A stretch of DNA of 64,000 bases from Achromobacter sp. AONIH1 (GCF_002902905.1 NZ_CP026124.1:2852001-2916000); one strand, 5' to 3'. Shown: positions 55,546 through 64,000, counted from the stretch's first letter. Program-made: numbers and translations. Notes: generated by a model not told the origin, from the letters alone.

Positions 55546-57188
55546 ATGCCGCTGTAGACGGGGCCTTCGCCGCCCTGCGGGGCGACCCAGACGATGTTCT
55601 GGGTGGGATCCTTGATGTCGCAGGTCTTGCAGTGCACGCAGTTCTGCGCGTTGATCTGCAGGCGGTCGTCGCCGTGGTCGTCCTTGACGAACTCGTACAC
55701 GCCGGCCGGACAGTAGCGCGATTCCGGGCCGCCGTACTTGGCCAGGTTGACCTGCACCGGCACCGCCGGATCCTTCAGCGTCAGGTGCACCGGCTCGTTC
55801 TCGTCATGGTTGGTGTTCGAGATGAACACCGAGCTGAGCTTGTCGAACGTGAGCTTGCCGTCGGGCTTGGGGTAATCGATGCGCGCGCACTGCGAGGCCG
55901 GCTGCAGGCTGGCGTGGTCGGGCTTGCTGTTGCGCAGCGTCCAGGGGAAGTTGCCCTTGAGCACCAGCTGTTCGATGCCGGTCATGACGGTGGCGACGGT
56001 GCGGCCCTTCTTGAACCACTGCTTGAAGTTGCGCGCCTTGTTCAGTTCCTCGTGCAGCCAGGAGGACTTGAACGCGGCCGGGTAGGCGGACAGCTCGTCC
56101 TGGCGCCGGTCGGCCTGCACCGCGTCGAACGCGGCGTCGGCGGCCAGCATGCCGGTCTTGATGGCGGCATGGCTGCCCTTGATGCGCGAGGCGTTGAGGA
56201 AGCCGGCCTCGCAGCCGACCAGTACGCCGCCGGGCACGGTGAGCTTGGGCAGGGCCAGCAGGCCGCCCGCGGTGATGGCGCGCGCGCCGTAGGCGATGCG
56301 CTTGCCGCCTTCGAAGGTGCCGCGGATGGCGGGGTGGGTCTTGTAGCGCTGGAACTCGTCGAACGGCGACAGCCACGGGTTGGCGTAGTCCAGGCCGACG
56401 ATCAGGCCGACCGCCACCAGGTTGTTGTCCAGGTGATAGAGGAAGGAGCCGCCGTAGGTGTCGGCGTCCAGCGGCCAGCCGGCGGTGTGGATCACCAGGC
56501 CGGGCTTGGACTGGGCCGGATCGACTTCCCACATTTCCTTGATGCCGATGCCGTAGGACTGGGCGTTGCGGCCGTCGTCGAGCTTGAAGCGCTCGATCAG
56601 CTGGCGGCCCAGCTGGCCGCGCGCGCCTTCGGCGAACACCGTATAACGCGCGTGCAGCTCCATGCCGGGCTGGTAGTGGTCGGTGTGGCTGCCGTCGCGG
56701 GCCACGCCCATGTCGCCGGTGGCCACGCCGCGCACGGCGCCCTGTTCGTCGTACAGCACTTCGACCGCGGCGAAGCCGGGGAAGATGTCCACGCCCAGCG
56801 CCTCGGCCTGTTCGCCCATCCACTTGACCACCTCGCCCAGGCGGACGATGTAGTTGCCTTCATTGTGGAAACAGGGCGGCAGCAGCCAGTTGGGCGTGAC
56901 GCGGGCGCCGGTCTCGCTCAGGAACATGAACTTGTCCTGCGTGACCGGCACGGTCAGCGGCGCGCCCTTTTCCTTCCAGTCGGGGATGAGCTCGGTCAGG
57001 GCCAGCGGATCCATGACCGCGCCGGACAGCGTGTGCGCGCCCAGTTCGGCGCCTTTCTCCAGGACGCAGACGCCGATTTCCTGGCCCTTGTCGGCGGCCA
57101 GCTGCTTCAGGCGGATGGCGGTGGCCAGGCCGGCAGGTCCGCCGCCGACCACGACCACGTCATATTCCATCGACTCGCGTTCAGACAT
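55542..57188 (-). CDS. Electron transfer flavoprotein-ubiquinone oxidoreductase
   Basis: Membrane-associated iron-sulfur flavoprotein that passes electrons from reduced ETF to ubiquinone, linking fatty-acid and amino-acid dehydrogenases to respiration. The 548-residue protein has the FAD motif VVVVGGGPAGLATAIRL near residue 11, GAHTLSGAVMDP and GGSFLYHLDNNLVAVGL. The C-terminal 4Fe-4S domain has CPAGVYEF, then NCVHCKTCDIKDP, and ends GGEGPVYSGM. GGGAG nine bases upstream supports ATG 57188; ATG 57215 and ATG 57170 are less likely. It is divergent from the thioesterase gene. Confidence 0.95.
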   Translation of the reverse strand: MSERESMEYDVVVVGGGPAGLATAIRLKQLAADKGQEIGVCVLEKGAELGAHTLSGAVMDPLALTELIPDWKEKGAPLTVPVTQDKFMFLSETGARVTPNWLLPPCFHNEGNYIVRLGEVVKWMGEQAEALGVDIFPGFAAVEVLYDEQGAVRGVATGDMGVARDGSHTDHYQPGMELHARYTVFAEGARGQLGRQLIERFKLDDGRNAQSYGIGIKEMWEVDPAQSKPGLVIHTAGWPLDADTYGGSFLYHLDNNLVAVGLIVGLDYANPWLSPFDEFQRYKTHPAIRGTFEGGKRIAYGARAITAGGLLALPKLTVPGGVLVGCEAGFLNASRIKGSHAAIKTGMLAADAAFDAVQADRRQDELSAYPAAFKSSWLHEELNKARNFKQWFKKGRTVATVMTGIEQLVLKGNFPWTLRNSKPDHASLQPASQCARIDYPKPDGKLTFDKLSSVFISNTNHDENEPVHLTLKDPAVPVQVNLAKYGGPESRYCPAGVYEFVKDDHGDDRLQINAQNCVHCKTCDIKDPTQNIVWVAPQGGEGPVYSGM

Positions 57189-57300
57189 TTGCAAAGCTCC
57201 CCGTATGTATCCCATGTATGGCTGGAAGTATTATCAACGATTGTATTGCAGCCGGAGGCGGTGCCGCCTTCGCATTTCCTATAGCCATCAGGAGTAATTG

Positions 57301-57750
57301 GTGAACCCGGACACGCTGTCTGCGCGGATTCTTGCGGTGGGCGATACCCACCAGGTGGATCTGCCCCTGCGTTGGGGCGATTCGGACGCGCTCAACCATC
57401 TCAACAACACGCTGTATTTCCGTCTCATGGAAGAGGCGCGCATGCGCATCCTGTACGACGCGGGCTTCGAGTTGCCGGCCAACGACGGCGCCATCCTGGC
57501 GCACGCGTCCTGCGATTTTCTGCGCCCGCTGACTTATCCGGCCACCGTGCGAGTGACCCATACGGTGACCCGAATCGGACGCTCCAGCGCCGAATTCGAG
57601 CTGCTGCTGGAAAAGGTCGGCGACGATGCCGGCCCCTACGCGCGCGGCCGCAATGTGCTGGTCTGGATGGATTACGTGGCCAATACGTCCGCCCCGTGGC
57701 CGCCTGAAGTGCTGGCCAAGATGGCCACGCAGTTCCAGCCGGCGGCCTGA
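57301..57750 (+). CDS. Hotdog-fold acyl-CoA thioesterase
   Basis: A 149-residue YbgC/4-hydroxybenzoyl-CoA thioesterase-type enzyme that hydrolyses an acyl-CoA. The signature WGDSDALNHLNNTLYFRLMEEARM (about residues 24-47) contains the catalytic aspartate and the hotdog helix. The protein probably forms a dimer or tetramer; the acyl substrate is unknown. The start is GTG 57301 with AGGAG upstream. It is divergent from ETF-QO and 246 bases before the CoA-transferase genes, in keeping with an acyl-CoA metabolic neighbourhood. Confidence 0.87.
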   Translation: MNPDTLSARILAVGDTHQVDLPLRWGDSDALNHLNNTLYFRLMEEARMRILYDAGFELPANDGAILAHASCDFLRPLTYPATVRVTHTVTRIGRSSAEFELLLEKVGDDAGPYARGRNVLVWMDYVANTSAPWPPEVLAKMATQFQPAA

Positions 57751-57996
57751 GGCGCGTCCGGGCTTTCCCTGCGCGCATTCACCGGCCAAGCCGGTAGAAT
57801 CTGGCGCAGGATCACAATAGCAATAAAGGGCGCGCCATCGCCAGGCGCCGCGTTCCGGCAGGCAGTCGCGCCGGAACCGGGCCGATGGCCGCGCTCCAGG
57901 AAAAGACAGGGCCCGCCCCGGCCCGGACCTGCCGGCGGCAGGCGCCGGACCGGGGCAGGGCGCTACTTCGGTTAGACCCAAACAGGAGTTGGAGCG

Positions 57997-58695
57997 ATGG
58001 ACAAAGTTTATGCAAGCGCCCGGGAGGCGCTGGCAGGCATCGTCAAGGACGGCCAGATGATCGCCGTGGGCGGTTTCGGCCTTTGTGGCATTCCGGAAGC
58101 GCTGATCGCGGCGCTGCGCGATTCGGGCGTGAAGGACCTGACCTGCGTGAGCAACAACGCCGGTGTGGACGGTTTCGGCCTGGGCCAGCTGCTGAACACG
58201 CGGCAGGTGCGCAAGATGATCGCGTCCTACGTGGGCGAGAACAAGGAATTCGAGCGCCAGTACCTGTCGGGCGAGCTGGAGCTGGAATTCACGCCGCAGG
58301 GCACGCTGGCCGAGAAGCTGCGCGCCGGCGGCGCCGGCATCCCAGCGTTCTTCACCCGCACGGGCGTGGGCACCATCGTGGCCGACGGCAAGGAAATCCG
58401 CGAGTTCGACGGCCAGCAGTACGTGATGGAGCGTTCGCTGACGCCGGACGTGTCGCTGGTCAAGGCGCACATCGCCGACCGCAGCGGCAACCTGGTGTTC
58501 CGCAAGACCGCGCGCAACTTCAACCCGAACGTGGCGATGGCCGGCAAGATCACCGTGGTGGAAGTCGAGCAGATCGTCGAGACCGGCAGCCTGGACCCCG
58601 ATCAGGTCCACCTGCCCGGCATCTACGTGCAACGGATCGTGCTGAACGCCACGCCGGAAAAGCGCATCGAACAACGCACCACCCGCCCGGCCTGA
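57997..58695 (+). CDS. scoA: 3-oxoacid CoA-transferase subunit A
   Basis: Alpha subunit of a succinyl-CoA:3-ketoacid (acetoacetate) CoA-transferase, which moves CoA between succinate and acetoacetate. The 232-residue protein begins MDKVYASAREALAGIVKDGQMIAVGGFGLCGIPEALI and contains SNNAGVDGFGLGQLL and the FTRTGVGTIVADGKEIREFDG block. GGAG precedes the ATG. The B subunit follows after 12 bases. The pair would feed acetoacetate into the TCA cycle as acetoacetyl-CoA. Confidence 0.94.
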   Translation: MDKVYASAREALAGIVKDGQMIAVGGFGLCGIPEALIAALRDSGVKDLTCVSNNAGVDGFGLGQLLNTRQVRKMIASYVGENKEFERQYLSGELELEFTPQGTLAEKLRAGGAGIPAFFTRTGVGTIVADGKEIREFDGQQYVMERSLTPDVSLVKAHIADRSGNLVFRKTARNFNPNVAMAGKITVVEVEQIVETGSLDPDQVHLPGIYVQRIVLNATPEKRIEQRTTRPA

Positions 58696-58707
58696 GGAGA
58701 CGACGAC

Positions 58708-59361
58708 ATGGCATGGACCCGCGATGAAATGGCGGCGCGCGCCGCGCGCGAGCTGCAAGACGGCTTTTATGTGAACCTGGGCATCGGCCTGCCCACCCTG
58801 GTGGCCAACCACGTGCCGGCCGGCATGGAAGTGTGGCTGCAATCGGAGAACGGCCTGCTGGGCATTGGTCCCTTCCCGACCGAGGCCGAGGTCGACGCCG
58901 ACCTGATCAACGCCGGCAAGCAAACGGTCACGACGCTGCCGGGCTCGTCGATCTTCTCGTCGGCCGATTCCTTCGCGATGATCCGCGGCGGCAAGATCAA
59001 CCTGGCGATCCTGGGCGCGATGCAGGTGTCCGAGCAGGGCGACCTGGCCAACTGGATGATTCCGGGCAAGATGGTCAAGGGCATGGGCGGCGCGATGGAC
59101 CTGGTGGCCGGCGTGGGCCGCGTGGTGGTCCTGATGGAGCACGTGGCCAAGAAGAAGGACGGCACCGAGGACATCAAGCTGCTGCCGGCCTGCAACCTGC
59201 CGCTGACCGGCGTGGGCGTGGTCAACCTGATCATCACCGACCTGGGCGTGATGGAAGTCACCGAGGGCGGCCTGAAGCTGCTGGAAGTGGCGCCGGGCGT
59301 GACGGTCCAAGAGATCCAGTCCAAGACGCTGGCCAAGCTGGATGTGTCGGCGGTGAAGTAA
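58708..59361 (+). CDS. scoB: 3-oxoacid CoA-transferase subunit B
   Basis: Beta subunit of the same CoA-transferase. The 217-residue protein has [16 protein letters not shown] and the catalytic glutamate E47 in [11 protein letters not shown], which forms the acyl-glutamyl-CoA intermediate. Later motifs [23 protein letters not shown] and [11 protein letters not shown] are standard. A strong terminator follows, ending the scoAB operon. Confidence 0.95.
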   Translation: MAWTRDEMAARAARELQDGFYVNLGIGLPTLVANHVPAGMEVWLQSENGLLGIGPFPTEAEVDADLINAGKQTVTTLPGSSIFSSADSFAMIRGGKINLAILGAMQVSEQGDLANWMIPGKMVKGMGGAMDLVAGVGRVVVLMEHVAKKKDGTEDIKLLPACNLPLTGVGVVNLIITDLGVMEVTEGGLKLLEVAPGVTVQEIQSKTLAKLDVSAVK

Positions 59362-59385
59362 GCGCCGTCTCGCGCAAGCAGAGGA

Positions 59386-59407
59386 AAGCCCCGCGAGGGG
59401 CTTTTTT
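59386..59407 (+). terminator. Rho-independent terminator of scoAB
   Basis: AAGCCCC (59386-59392) and GGGGCTT (59397-59403) form a seven-pair stem with a GCGA loop and a T-tract to 59407, 25 bases after scoB. Confidence 0.88.
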
Positions 59408-59438
59408 CTTGCCTGTGCGAGCGGCGCGCGCGGGCGGC

Positions 59439-60401
59439 TCAGCGCGCGGCGAACGCATCGATCCCGGTGAGCCCGGCGGACAGCGCCCAAAGCCGCGCCG
59501 CCGCCTCGGGATCGATCGCGTGTAGGCGCACGCCGGCGAAGGAGGGAGCTTCGCCCTGGTCCAGCGCGGCGATGTCGCAATCCTCGCAGTACAGCCCGCC
59601 CATGCCTTCCAGCTGCGGCGAGGCGGCTGCCCAGGTCTGGGTGGCCGCGCCCTGCTGCACGGTCTTGAAGCTGGGGGCGGCTGGTTGGCCGTTGGCGTCC
59701 AGCCAGCCCGCGGCCGTCATTTCTTCCTGCGTCAGGTGGCGTTGCAGCGGCGTGAAGATCTTGCCGGGATGCAGCGAAAAGGCGCGCACGCCATGCTCTC
59801 GTCCCAGCTTGTCCAGATGCAGGGCAAACAGGGCGTTCGCGGTTTTCGACTGCCCGTAGGCCAGCCATTTGTCGTAGCCCCGCGTGAACTGCACATCGTC
59901 CCAGCGCATGCCGGATTGATGGTGTCCGGCGGACGAGACGGCGACCACGCGCGCGCCGCTCCGGAGCGCCGGCCAGAGCAGGTTGGCCAGCGCGTAATGG
60001 CCCAGGTGGTTGGTGGCGAACTGGGCTTCCCAACCCGGCCCGACGCGGGTCTCGGGGCAGGCCATGATGCCCGCGCTGCAGATCAGCATGTCGACATGCT
60101 GTCCGCCGGCCAGGAAGCGCCGGGCGAAATCGCGCACGCTGTCCAGCCTGGCGAGATCCAGCGGTTCGACCTGGACCCTGGCGATGTCGCGAGTCTGCGC
60201 GCGGGCGGCCTCGGCGTCGCGCGCCGCGACGATGACGCGCGCGCCGGCCTGGGCCAGCGCGCGGGTGGTTTCCAGTCCCAGGCCGGAGTGGCCGCCGGTG
60301 ACGATGGCGGTGGCGTGGGACAGGTCCAGGCCGGCGAGCACCGCCTGCGCGGTGGTGGCGGCGCCGAAACCGGAGCCGATCGGAAACTGCGGATGGGGCA
60401 T
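59439..60401 (-). CDS. Short-chain dehydrogenase/reductase, retinol dehydrogenase-like
   Basis: A 320-residue classical SDR. The cofactor motif is IVTGGHSGLGLETTRAL (about residues 34-50), with ICSAGIMACP and VAVSSAGHHQSG providing the Asn-type and serine regions. The catalytic YGQSK lies at about 193-197. Its length and style match oxidoreductases annotated as WWOX/retinol dehydrogenase-like. The substrate is unknown. The start ATG 60401 has AAGGA upstream. It is divergent from an AraC-type regulator, a layout suggesting regulator and target. Confidence 0.88.
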   Translation of the reverse strand: MPHPQFPIGSGFGAATTAQAVLAGLDLSHATAIVTGGHSGLGLETTRALAQAGARVIVAARDAEAARAQTRDIARVQVEPLDLARLDSVRDFARRFLAGGQHVDMLICSAGIMACPETRVGPGWEAQFATNHLGHYALANLLWPALRSGARVVAVSSAGHHQSGMRWDDVQFTRGYDKWLAYGQSKTANALFALHLDKLGREHGVRAFSLHPGKIFTPLQRHLTQEEMTAAGWLDANGQPAAPSFKTVQQGAATQTWAAASPQLEGMGGLYCEDCDIAALDQGEAPSFAGVRLHAIDPEAAARLWALSAGLTGIDAFAAR

Positions 60402-60446
60402 GGCAAATCCTTGTAAGCCTCGGGATGTCCGGATGGAATCCATGCA

Positions 60447-60484
60447 CTGCATTCTGCGCACTGGACTTGAGACTGTGAATGCAG
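60447..60484 (+). promoter_or_regulatory. Inverted repeat between SDR and AraC-type genes
   Basis: CTGCATTC (60447-60454) and GAATGCAG (60477-60484) are perfect eight-base complements with 22 bases between, about two helical turns. The site is between the divergent genes and may be the AraC-type protein's operator. Confidence 0.45.
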
Positions 60485-60524
60485 CAAAGTCCGCTACTCT
60501 GTCGAGATCGTCCGAGGCCGCGCC

Positions 60525-61454
60525 ATGGATCCGTTGTCCGAAGTCCTAGCCCTGTTGAATACCCAAAGTTCCTTCTTCGCCGGCCTGAAGGCGGGCGGCG
60601 ATTGGGCCATCGACTTTCCCGCGCCCGATGGCATCAAGTTCAACGCGGTCGTCGAGGGCGCCTGCTGGCTGAGCGTCGAGGGCGTGGCGCAGGCGATCCG
60701 GCTGGAACGCGGCGATTGCTTCCTGCTGTCGCGCAGGCGGACGTTTTCATTGCGCAGCGATCCCGGCCTGCCGGCCGTTCCGGCGGATCAGGTGTATCGC
60801 CATGCCGTCCAGGGCATCGCCCGCTGTGGCACGGCCGATGGGTTCTTCCTGATCGGCGGGCGCTTCGCGTTCGGCGAGGCCGCCGGCTTGCTGGTCGACG
60901 GACTGCCGCCCGTCGCCGTGGTCAAGAGCGGATCGGAGCAGGCGGCGGTGCTGAGCTGGGCCTTACGGCGCCTGGCCCACGAGCTGGCGCACGCCTCGCC
61001 GGGCGGCGCCATCGTGATCCAGCACCTGGGCCACATCATGCTGGTGGAAATGCTGCGGCTCTATCTGGAGCGGGGCGGCGATGGCGCGCCGAGCTGGCTG
61101 CTGGCGGTCTCGGATCCTCGCATCGGCGCGGCGATCCAGGCGATCCACGCCGATCCCGCGCGCGCCTGGAACGTCGAGGCGCTGGCCGAAATTGCGGGCG
61201 TGTCGCGCTCCACGCTAGCCCTGCATTTCAAGCGCAAGGCGGGCATCGCGCCGCTGGAATACGTGCTGCGCTGGCGCATGCAACTGGCGGCGCGCGCGCT
61301 GACAGGCAGCCAGGCGACGATTTCCTCGGTCGCGCAGAAGCTGGGCTATGACTCCGACAGCGCGTTCAGCCATGCCTTCAAGCGTGTCATGGGCAGCGCG
61401 CCGAGCGTGTACCGGCGGCCGCCGGTTCCGCCGGACGGGCAGCAGGGCCGGTAG
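60525..61454 (+). CDS. AraC-family regulator with cupin-type N-terminal domain
   Basis: A 309-residue transcriptional regulator. The N-terminal half is a cupin_6 type ligand domain (DFPAPDGIKFNAVVEGACWLSVEG..GDCFLLSRRRTFSL). The C-terminal AraC DNA-binding domain has two helix-turn-helix units: NVEALAEIAGVSRSTLALHFKRKAGIAPLEYVLRWRM and ISSVAQKLGYDSDSAFSHAFKRVMGSAPSVYRR. It is divergent from the SDR gene and probably controls it. Related pairs respond to small organic compounds; the effector here is unknown. It is convergent with the ElaA-like gene. Confidence 0.9.
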   Translation: MDPLSEVLALLNTQSSFFAGLKAGGDWAIDFPAPDGIKFNAVVEGACWLSVEGVAQAIRLERGDCFLLSRRRTFSLRSDPGLPAVPADQVYRHAVQGIARCGTADGFFLIGGRFAFGEAAGLLVDGLPPVAVVKSGSEQAAVLSWALRRLAHELAHASPGGAIVIQHLGHIMLVEMLRLYLERGGDGAPSWLLAVSDPRIGAAIQAIHADPARAWNVEALAEIAGVSRSTLALHFKRKAGIAPLEYVLRWRMQLAARALTGSQATISSVAQKLGYDSDSAFSHAFKRVMGSAPSVYRRPPVPPDGQQGR

Positions 61455-61490
61455 AGCCGGCGGCTTTCGTGTCCGCGCGCCCCGCCGCGC

Positions 61491-61949
61491 TCAGGCCGGC
61501 TCATCCAGCAGCATCCCGATGTGCGGGATGTTGTCTTCCATGTATTCCTCGGTCACGGCCTTGAAGCCGTGCGCGCCGTAGTAGCGCTGCAGATGCGCCT
61601 GCGCGCTCAGGTAGATGGGCTGGCCCGGCCAGACGCGACGGATTTCCTCCTTGGCGCGGCGCACCAGCTCATGGCCCAGGCCCGCGCCGCGCGCCGAGGG
61701 CGCGGTGACGACCCGGCCGATCACGGCCCGGCCTTCGTTGCGGGCCGGTTCCAGCAGCCGGCAGTAGGCGACCAGCGCGCCATTGTCCCAGGCCATCAGG
61801 TGCTGCGTCTGGCCTTGCAGGTCCTGGCCGTCCATGTCCAGGTAGGGGCAGTTCTGCTCCATGACGAACACCACCGAGCGCAACGTCAGCAGCGCATAGA
61901 GTTCGGCGGTGGTCAGGTCGGCGTGGGGCTTGCAGGTCCAGGCGGGCAT
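61491..61949 (-). CDS. elaA: ElaA-like GNAT N-acetyltransferase
   Basis: A 152-residue acetyltransferase closely following E. coli ElaA: LTTAELYALLTLRSVVFVMEQNCPYLDMDGQDL near the N-terminus, the acetyl-CoA loop IGRVVTAPSARGAGLGHELV, YLSAQAHLQRYYGAHGF and the ending EEYMEDNIPHIGM. The acceptor substrate is not known with confidence. GGAA lies a few bases before the ATG. It stands alone between the AraC-type gene and the AT-rich upstream region of the RpiR gene. Confidence 0.92.
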   Translation of the reverse strand: MPAWTCKPHADLTTAELYALLTLRSVVFVMEQNCPYLDMDGQDLQGQTQHLMAWDNGALVAYCRLLEPARNEGRAVIGRVVTAPSARGAGLGHELVRRAKEEIRRVWPGQPIYLSAQAHLQRYYGAHGFKAVTEEYMEDNIPHIGMLLDEPA

Positions 61950-62124
61950 GGGGGAATTCCAGGGTGGGGAGCGGCGGCGAATGCCGTCCGGGGTTCGGGC
62001 GTGGCCGCCGCGAGGGGAGCCGCGTAAGCGTACCGCAGACCGCCCCCGATTTTCGGCGGCTTGTTACAAGTAATCACGGGTATACCCCTAGTATGAAAAT
62101 CTATTTTCTTATCTAAAATTTATC

Positions 62125-62140
62125 TGTAAACGAATTTACA
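62125..62140 (+). promoter_or_regulatory. Palindrome upstream of the RpiR-type gene
   Basis: TGTAAACGAATTTACA contains perfect TGTAAA/TTTACA arms around CGAA. It lies in an unusually AT-rich stretch (62090-62150), 43 bases before the regulator's ATG, and is a candidate autoregulatory site. Confidence 0.5.
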
Positions 62141-62183
62141 TAATCTTCTGCCACGTTTTCCGCGCCATTCCGCTCGCTTCCCC

Positions 62184-63059
62184 ATGAACAAAGCCGTACT
62201 CACGATCGCTGATCGGATCGCCCGGGCCCAGCCCGCGCTGAGCCGCACCCAGCACAAGATGGCCGAGTACGTGCTGGCGCACCAGTTCCGCGTCGCCACC
62301 ATGACGATCGACGAATTCGCCGCGGCGGTGGGCGTGTCGGTGGCCACGGCCAACCGTTTCGCGCGGGCGCTGGAACTGCCGGGCTACCCGCAGTTCCGCG
62401 CCGAGCTGGCGCGCGGTTTCGAGGCCGCGCTGGAACCCGTGGAAAAGTTGCGCACCGAGCTGGCGCATTCGGCCAGCGCCGTGCAGATCTTCGCCGCCAC
62501 CCTGGAAGAAGACATCCGCAACGCCCAGCGCAACCTGCAAGGATTGGACGCCGAGGCCTGCGAGCAGGCCGTCGACATCATCCTGGGCGCCGATCGCGTC
62601 TTCATCATCGGTTTCGGCGCCAGCGGCTTCCTGGCCGGCATGCTGCAACGCGGCCTGTGCATGCACCTGCACTCGGTCGAGTCGCTCGCCGGCCCCGGCG
62701 GCGTATCCCACGCCGCCCGCCAGATGTCGCGCATGACCAGCAAGGATCTGGTCATCGCCATCGCCTTCCCGCGCTACCTGGCCGACACGGTCACGCTGGC
62801 CAATGCGGCCAAGCAGGCCGGCGTGCCGGTGCTGGTGCTGACCGACAAGCCCACGTCGCCGCTGGCGCCCGCCGCGTCCGTGGTGCTGTACGCGGTGTCG
62901 ACGCGCCAGCTGATACCCAATTCCGAGACCGCGGCGCTGGGGCTGATCGAAGCCCTGTCGGCCGCCGTGGCCTATCGCGCCAAGAATTCCGTCGCGGCCG
63001 CGGCCGGGGTGACCCAGTCCGTGATGCCGTGGCTCATACATGGAGTAGGTAAACGATGA
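62184..63059 (+). CDS. MurR/RpiR-family transcriptional regulator
   Basis: A 291-residue regulator with an N-terminal helix-turn-helix (LSRTQHKMAEYVLAHQFRVATMTIDEFAAAVGVSVATANRFARAL) and a C-terminal SIS sugar-isomerase domain (RVFIIGFGASGFLAGMLQ, MTSKDLVIAIAFPRYLADTV, VPVLVLTDKPTSPLA). SIS domains usually bind phosphosugars, but this regulator is coupled by a four-base overlap to an isoaspartyl peptidase gene. It therefore probably controls peptide or amino-acid use; genes for a peptide ABC transporter often follow such a pair but would lie outside the window. Confidence 0.92.
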   Translation: MNKAVLTIADRIARAQPALSRTQHKMAEYVLAHQFRVATMTIDEFAAAVGVSVATANRFARALELPGYPQFRAELARGFEAALEPVEKLRTELAHSASAVQIFAATLEEDIRNAQRNLQGLDAEACEQAVDIILGADRVFIIGFGASGFLAGMLQRGLCMHLHSVESLAGPGGVSHAARQMSRMTSKDLVIAIAFPRYLADTVTLANAAKQAGVPVLVLTDKPTSPLAPAASVVLYAVSTRQLIPNSETAALGLIEALSAAVAYRAKNSVAAAAGVTQSVMPWLIHGVGKR

Positions 63060-64000
63060 TTCAACCCGTGATCGCCATTCACGGCGGCGCCGGCGCGATG
63101 TCCCGCGCGGCCATGTCCCCGGAGAAAGAACAGGAGTACCTGGGCGCGCTGAAGTCCATCGTGCAAGCCGGCCAGGCCGTGCTGGCCGCCGGCGGCAGCG
63201 CCCTGGACGCGGTCACCGAGGCCGTGCGCCTGCTGGAGGACTGCCCGCTGTTCAACGCTGGCCACGGTTCGGTCTTCACCAGCGCCGCGACGCACGAGCT
63301 GGACGCCGCCATCATGGACGGCGCCACGCTGCGCTCGGGCGCCATCGCCAACGTGCACCGCGTGCGCAACCCGATCTTCGCGGCGCGCAAGGTCATGGAA
63401 AACAGCAAGCACGTGTTCTTCGTGGGCGAGGGCGCCGAGGCCTTCGCCCGCCAGGAAGGGCTGGAGCTGGTTGACCCGTCCTATTTCTCGACCGAAGCCC
63501 GCCGCGAGCAGCTGCTGCGCGTGCAGCGCGAGACGCCCGAGGCCGCCGTGCTGGACCATGACGGCCAGGCCATGGTGGCGCGCGGCCAGCCCGCGCCGGC
63601 CGACCCGCTGGACGCCGACAAGAAGTTCGGCACGGTGGGCGCGGTGGCGGTCGATGCCCAGGGCAACCTGGCCGCGGCCACGTCCACCGGCGGCATCACC
63701 AACAAGCAGATCGGCCGCGTCGGCGACGCTCCGCTGATCGGCGCCGGCACCTATGCCAGCAACAAGACCTGCGCCGTGTCGGCGACGGGCACCGGCGAGA
63801 TGTTCATCCGCATGGTTGCCGCCTATGACGTGGCGGCGCAGATGGAATACGCCGGCGCCAGCCTGGCGCAGGCCGCCGACAGCGTCGTGATGGACAAACT
63901 GCCGACGATCGAAGGCAAGGGCGGCCTGGTGGCCGTGGACGCGCAGGGCAATGTGGCCCTGCCGTTCAACACCGAAGGCATGTACCGCGGTTATGGCCGG
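63056..64000 (+). CDS. iaaA: Isoaspartyl peptidase/L-asparaginase, 3'-truncated by the window edge
   Basis: Ntn-hydrolase that cleaves isoaspartyl dipeptides and asparagine after autocatalytic splitting into two subunits. The visible 315 residues start MIQPVIAIHGGAGAMSRAAMS and include LEDCPLFNAGHGSVFT and ELDAAIMDG. The new N-terminal nucleophile is T193 in KKFGTVGAVAVD, followed by AAATSTGGITNKQIGRVGDAPLIGAGTYA and SATGTGEMFIR. No stop is reached, so only a short C-terminal part is missing, judging by the usual family length of about 315-330. The start overlaps the RpiR-type stop (ATGA). Confidence 0.94.
   Translation, partial: MIQPVIAIHGGAGAMSRAAMSPEKEQEYLGALKSIVQAGQAVLAAGGSALDAVTEAVRLLEDCPLFNAGHGSVFTSAATHELDAAIMDGATLRSGAIANVHRVRNPIFAARKVMENSKHVFFVGEGAEAFARQEGLELVDPSYFSTEARREQLLRVQRETPEAAVLDHDGQAMVARGQPAPADPLDADKKFGTVGAVAVDAQGNLAAATSTGGITNKQIGRVGDAPLIGAGTYASNKTCAVSATGTGEMFIRMVAAYDVAAQMEYAGASLAQAADSVVMDKLPTIEGKGGLVAVDAQGNVALPFNTEGMYRGYGR

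Noticed and set aside
57181..60447. A 1,088-codon minus-strand frame covering thioesterase, scoA, scoB and the SDR gene
   Set aside because: It runs antisense to three well-supported genes and out of frame through the SDR gene; composition is that of a shadow frame.

Overview
This is a GC-rich chromosomal window (roughly two-thirds G+C) from a beta-proteobacterium of the order Burkholderiales, most likely the Alcaligenaceae (Achromobacter/Bordetella). The evidence is the E. coli-like block yceD-rpmF-plsX-fabHDG-acpP-fabF followed by rpoE-rseA-rseB-mucD-lepA-lepB-rnc-era-recO, a PagL-type lipid A deacylase, a Bug-type solute-binding protein, and an rne-rluC divergent pair. The genus is an inference from gene order and protein style, not from a database search.

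Layout. Bases 1-~1790 are the end of a conjugative element: the 3' part of trbI, a DUF2274 gene and a TTTTTTAT octamer fitting the attachment core of Tn4371-type ICEs. Then come pagL with its terminator and an IS110-family insertion sequence. The IS sits exactly in the rho-independent terminator of rne; joining the two flanks rebuilds a perfect symmetric terminator. Bases 4081-29398 are core genome: rne, rluC, a HAD phosphatase, msrPQ, a convergent amiD/methyltransferase/maf operon, fatty-acid and phospholipid synthesis, the sigma-E envelope-stress operon with its periplasmic protease, and lepA-lepB-rnc-era-recO with tight or overlapping junctions.

Bases 29412-33477 are an accessory metabolic module: a LysR regulator facing a bug / aspartoacylase-like / threonine synthase-like operon. 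Bases 33672-38207 are housekeeping again (Bax-inhibitor-like membrane protein, DUF2486 protein, holC, pepA, divergent lptF). Bases 38231-43333 hold two LysR regulators around an ABC-type amino-acid binding protein and mmsA, with clear palindromic operator candidates. A small Fur-box-preceded DUF2325 gene and an NlpC/P60 lipoprotein follow.

Bases 45019-50912 carry acyl-CoA synthetases prpE and acs on either side of a GlcG-like protein and a UMF1-type transporter. The rest is accessory metabolism: an EamA exporter, threonine aldolase, a translationally coupled cytochrome P450/ABM pair, an epimerase-like protein, ETF-ubiquinone oxidoreductase, a thioesterase, a 3-oxoacid CoA-transferase pair, an AraC/SDR divergent pair, an ElaA acetyltransferase, and an RpiR regulator coupled to an isoaspartyl peptidase cut by the window end.

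No rRNA, tRNA, CRISPR array, phage or recognisable defence locus was seen. The most unusual readings are the IS110 insertion that removes the rne terminator's T-tract, the compact LysR operator/promoter at 39205-39269, the stacked inverted repeats over the CysB-like start codon, and the P450/ABM pair lacking the usual I-helix threonine.
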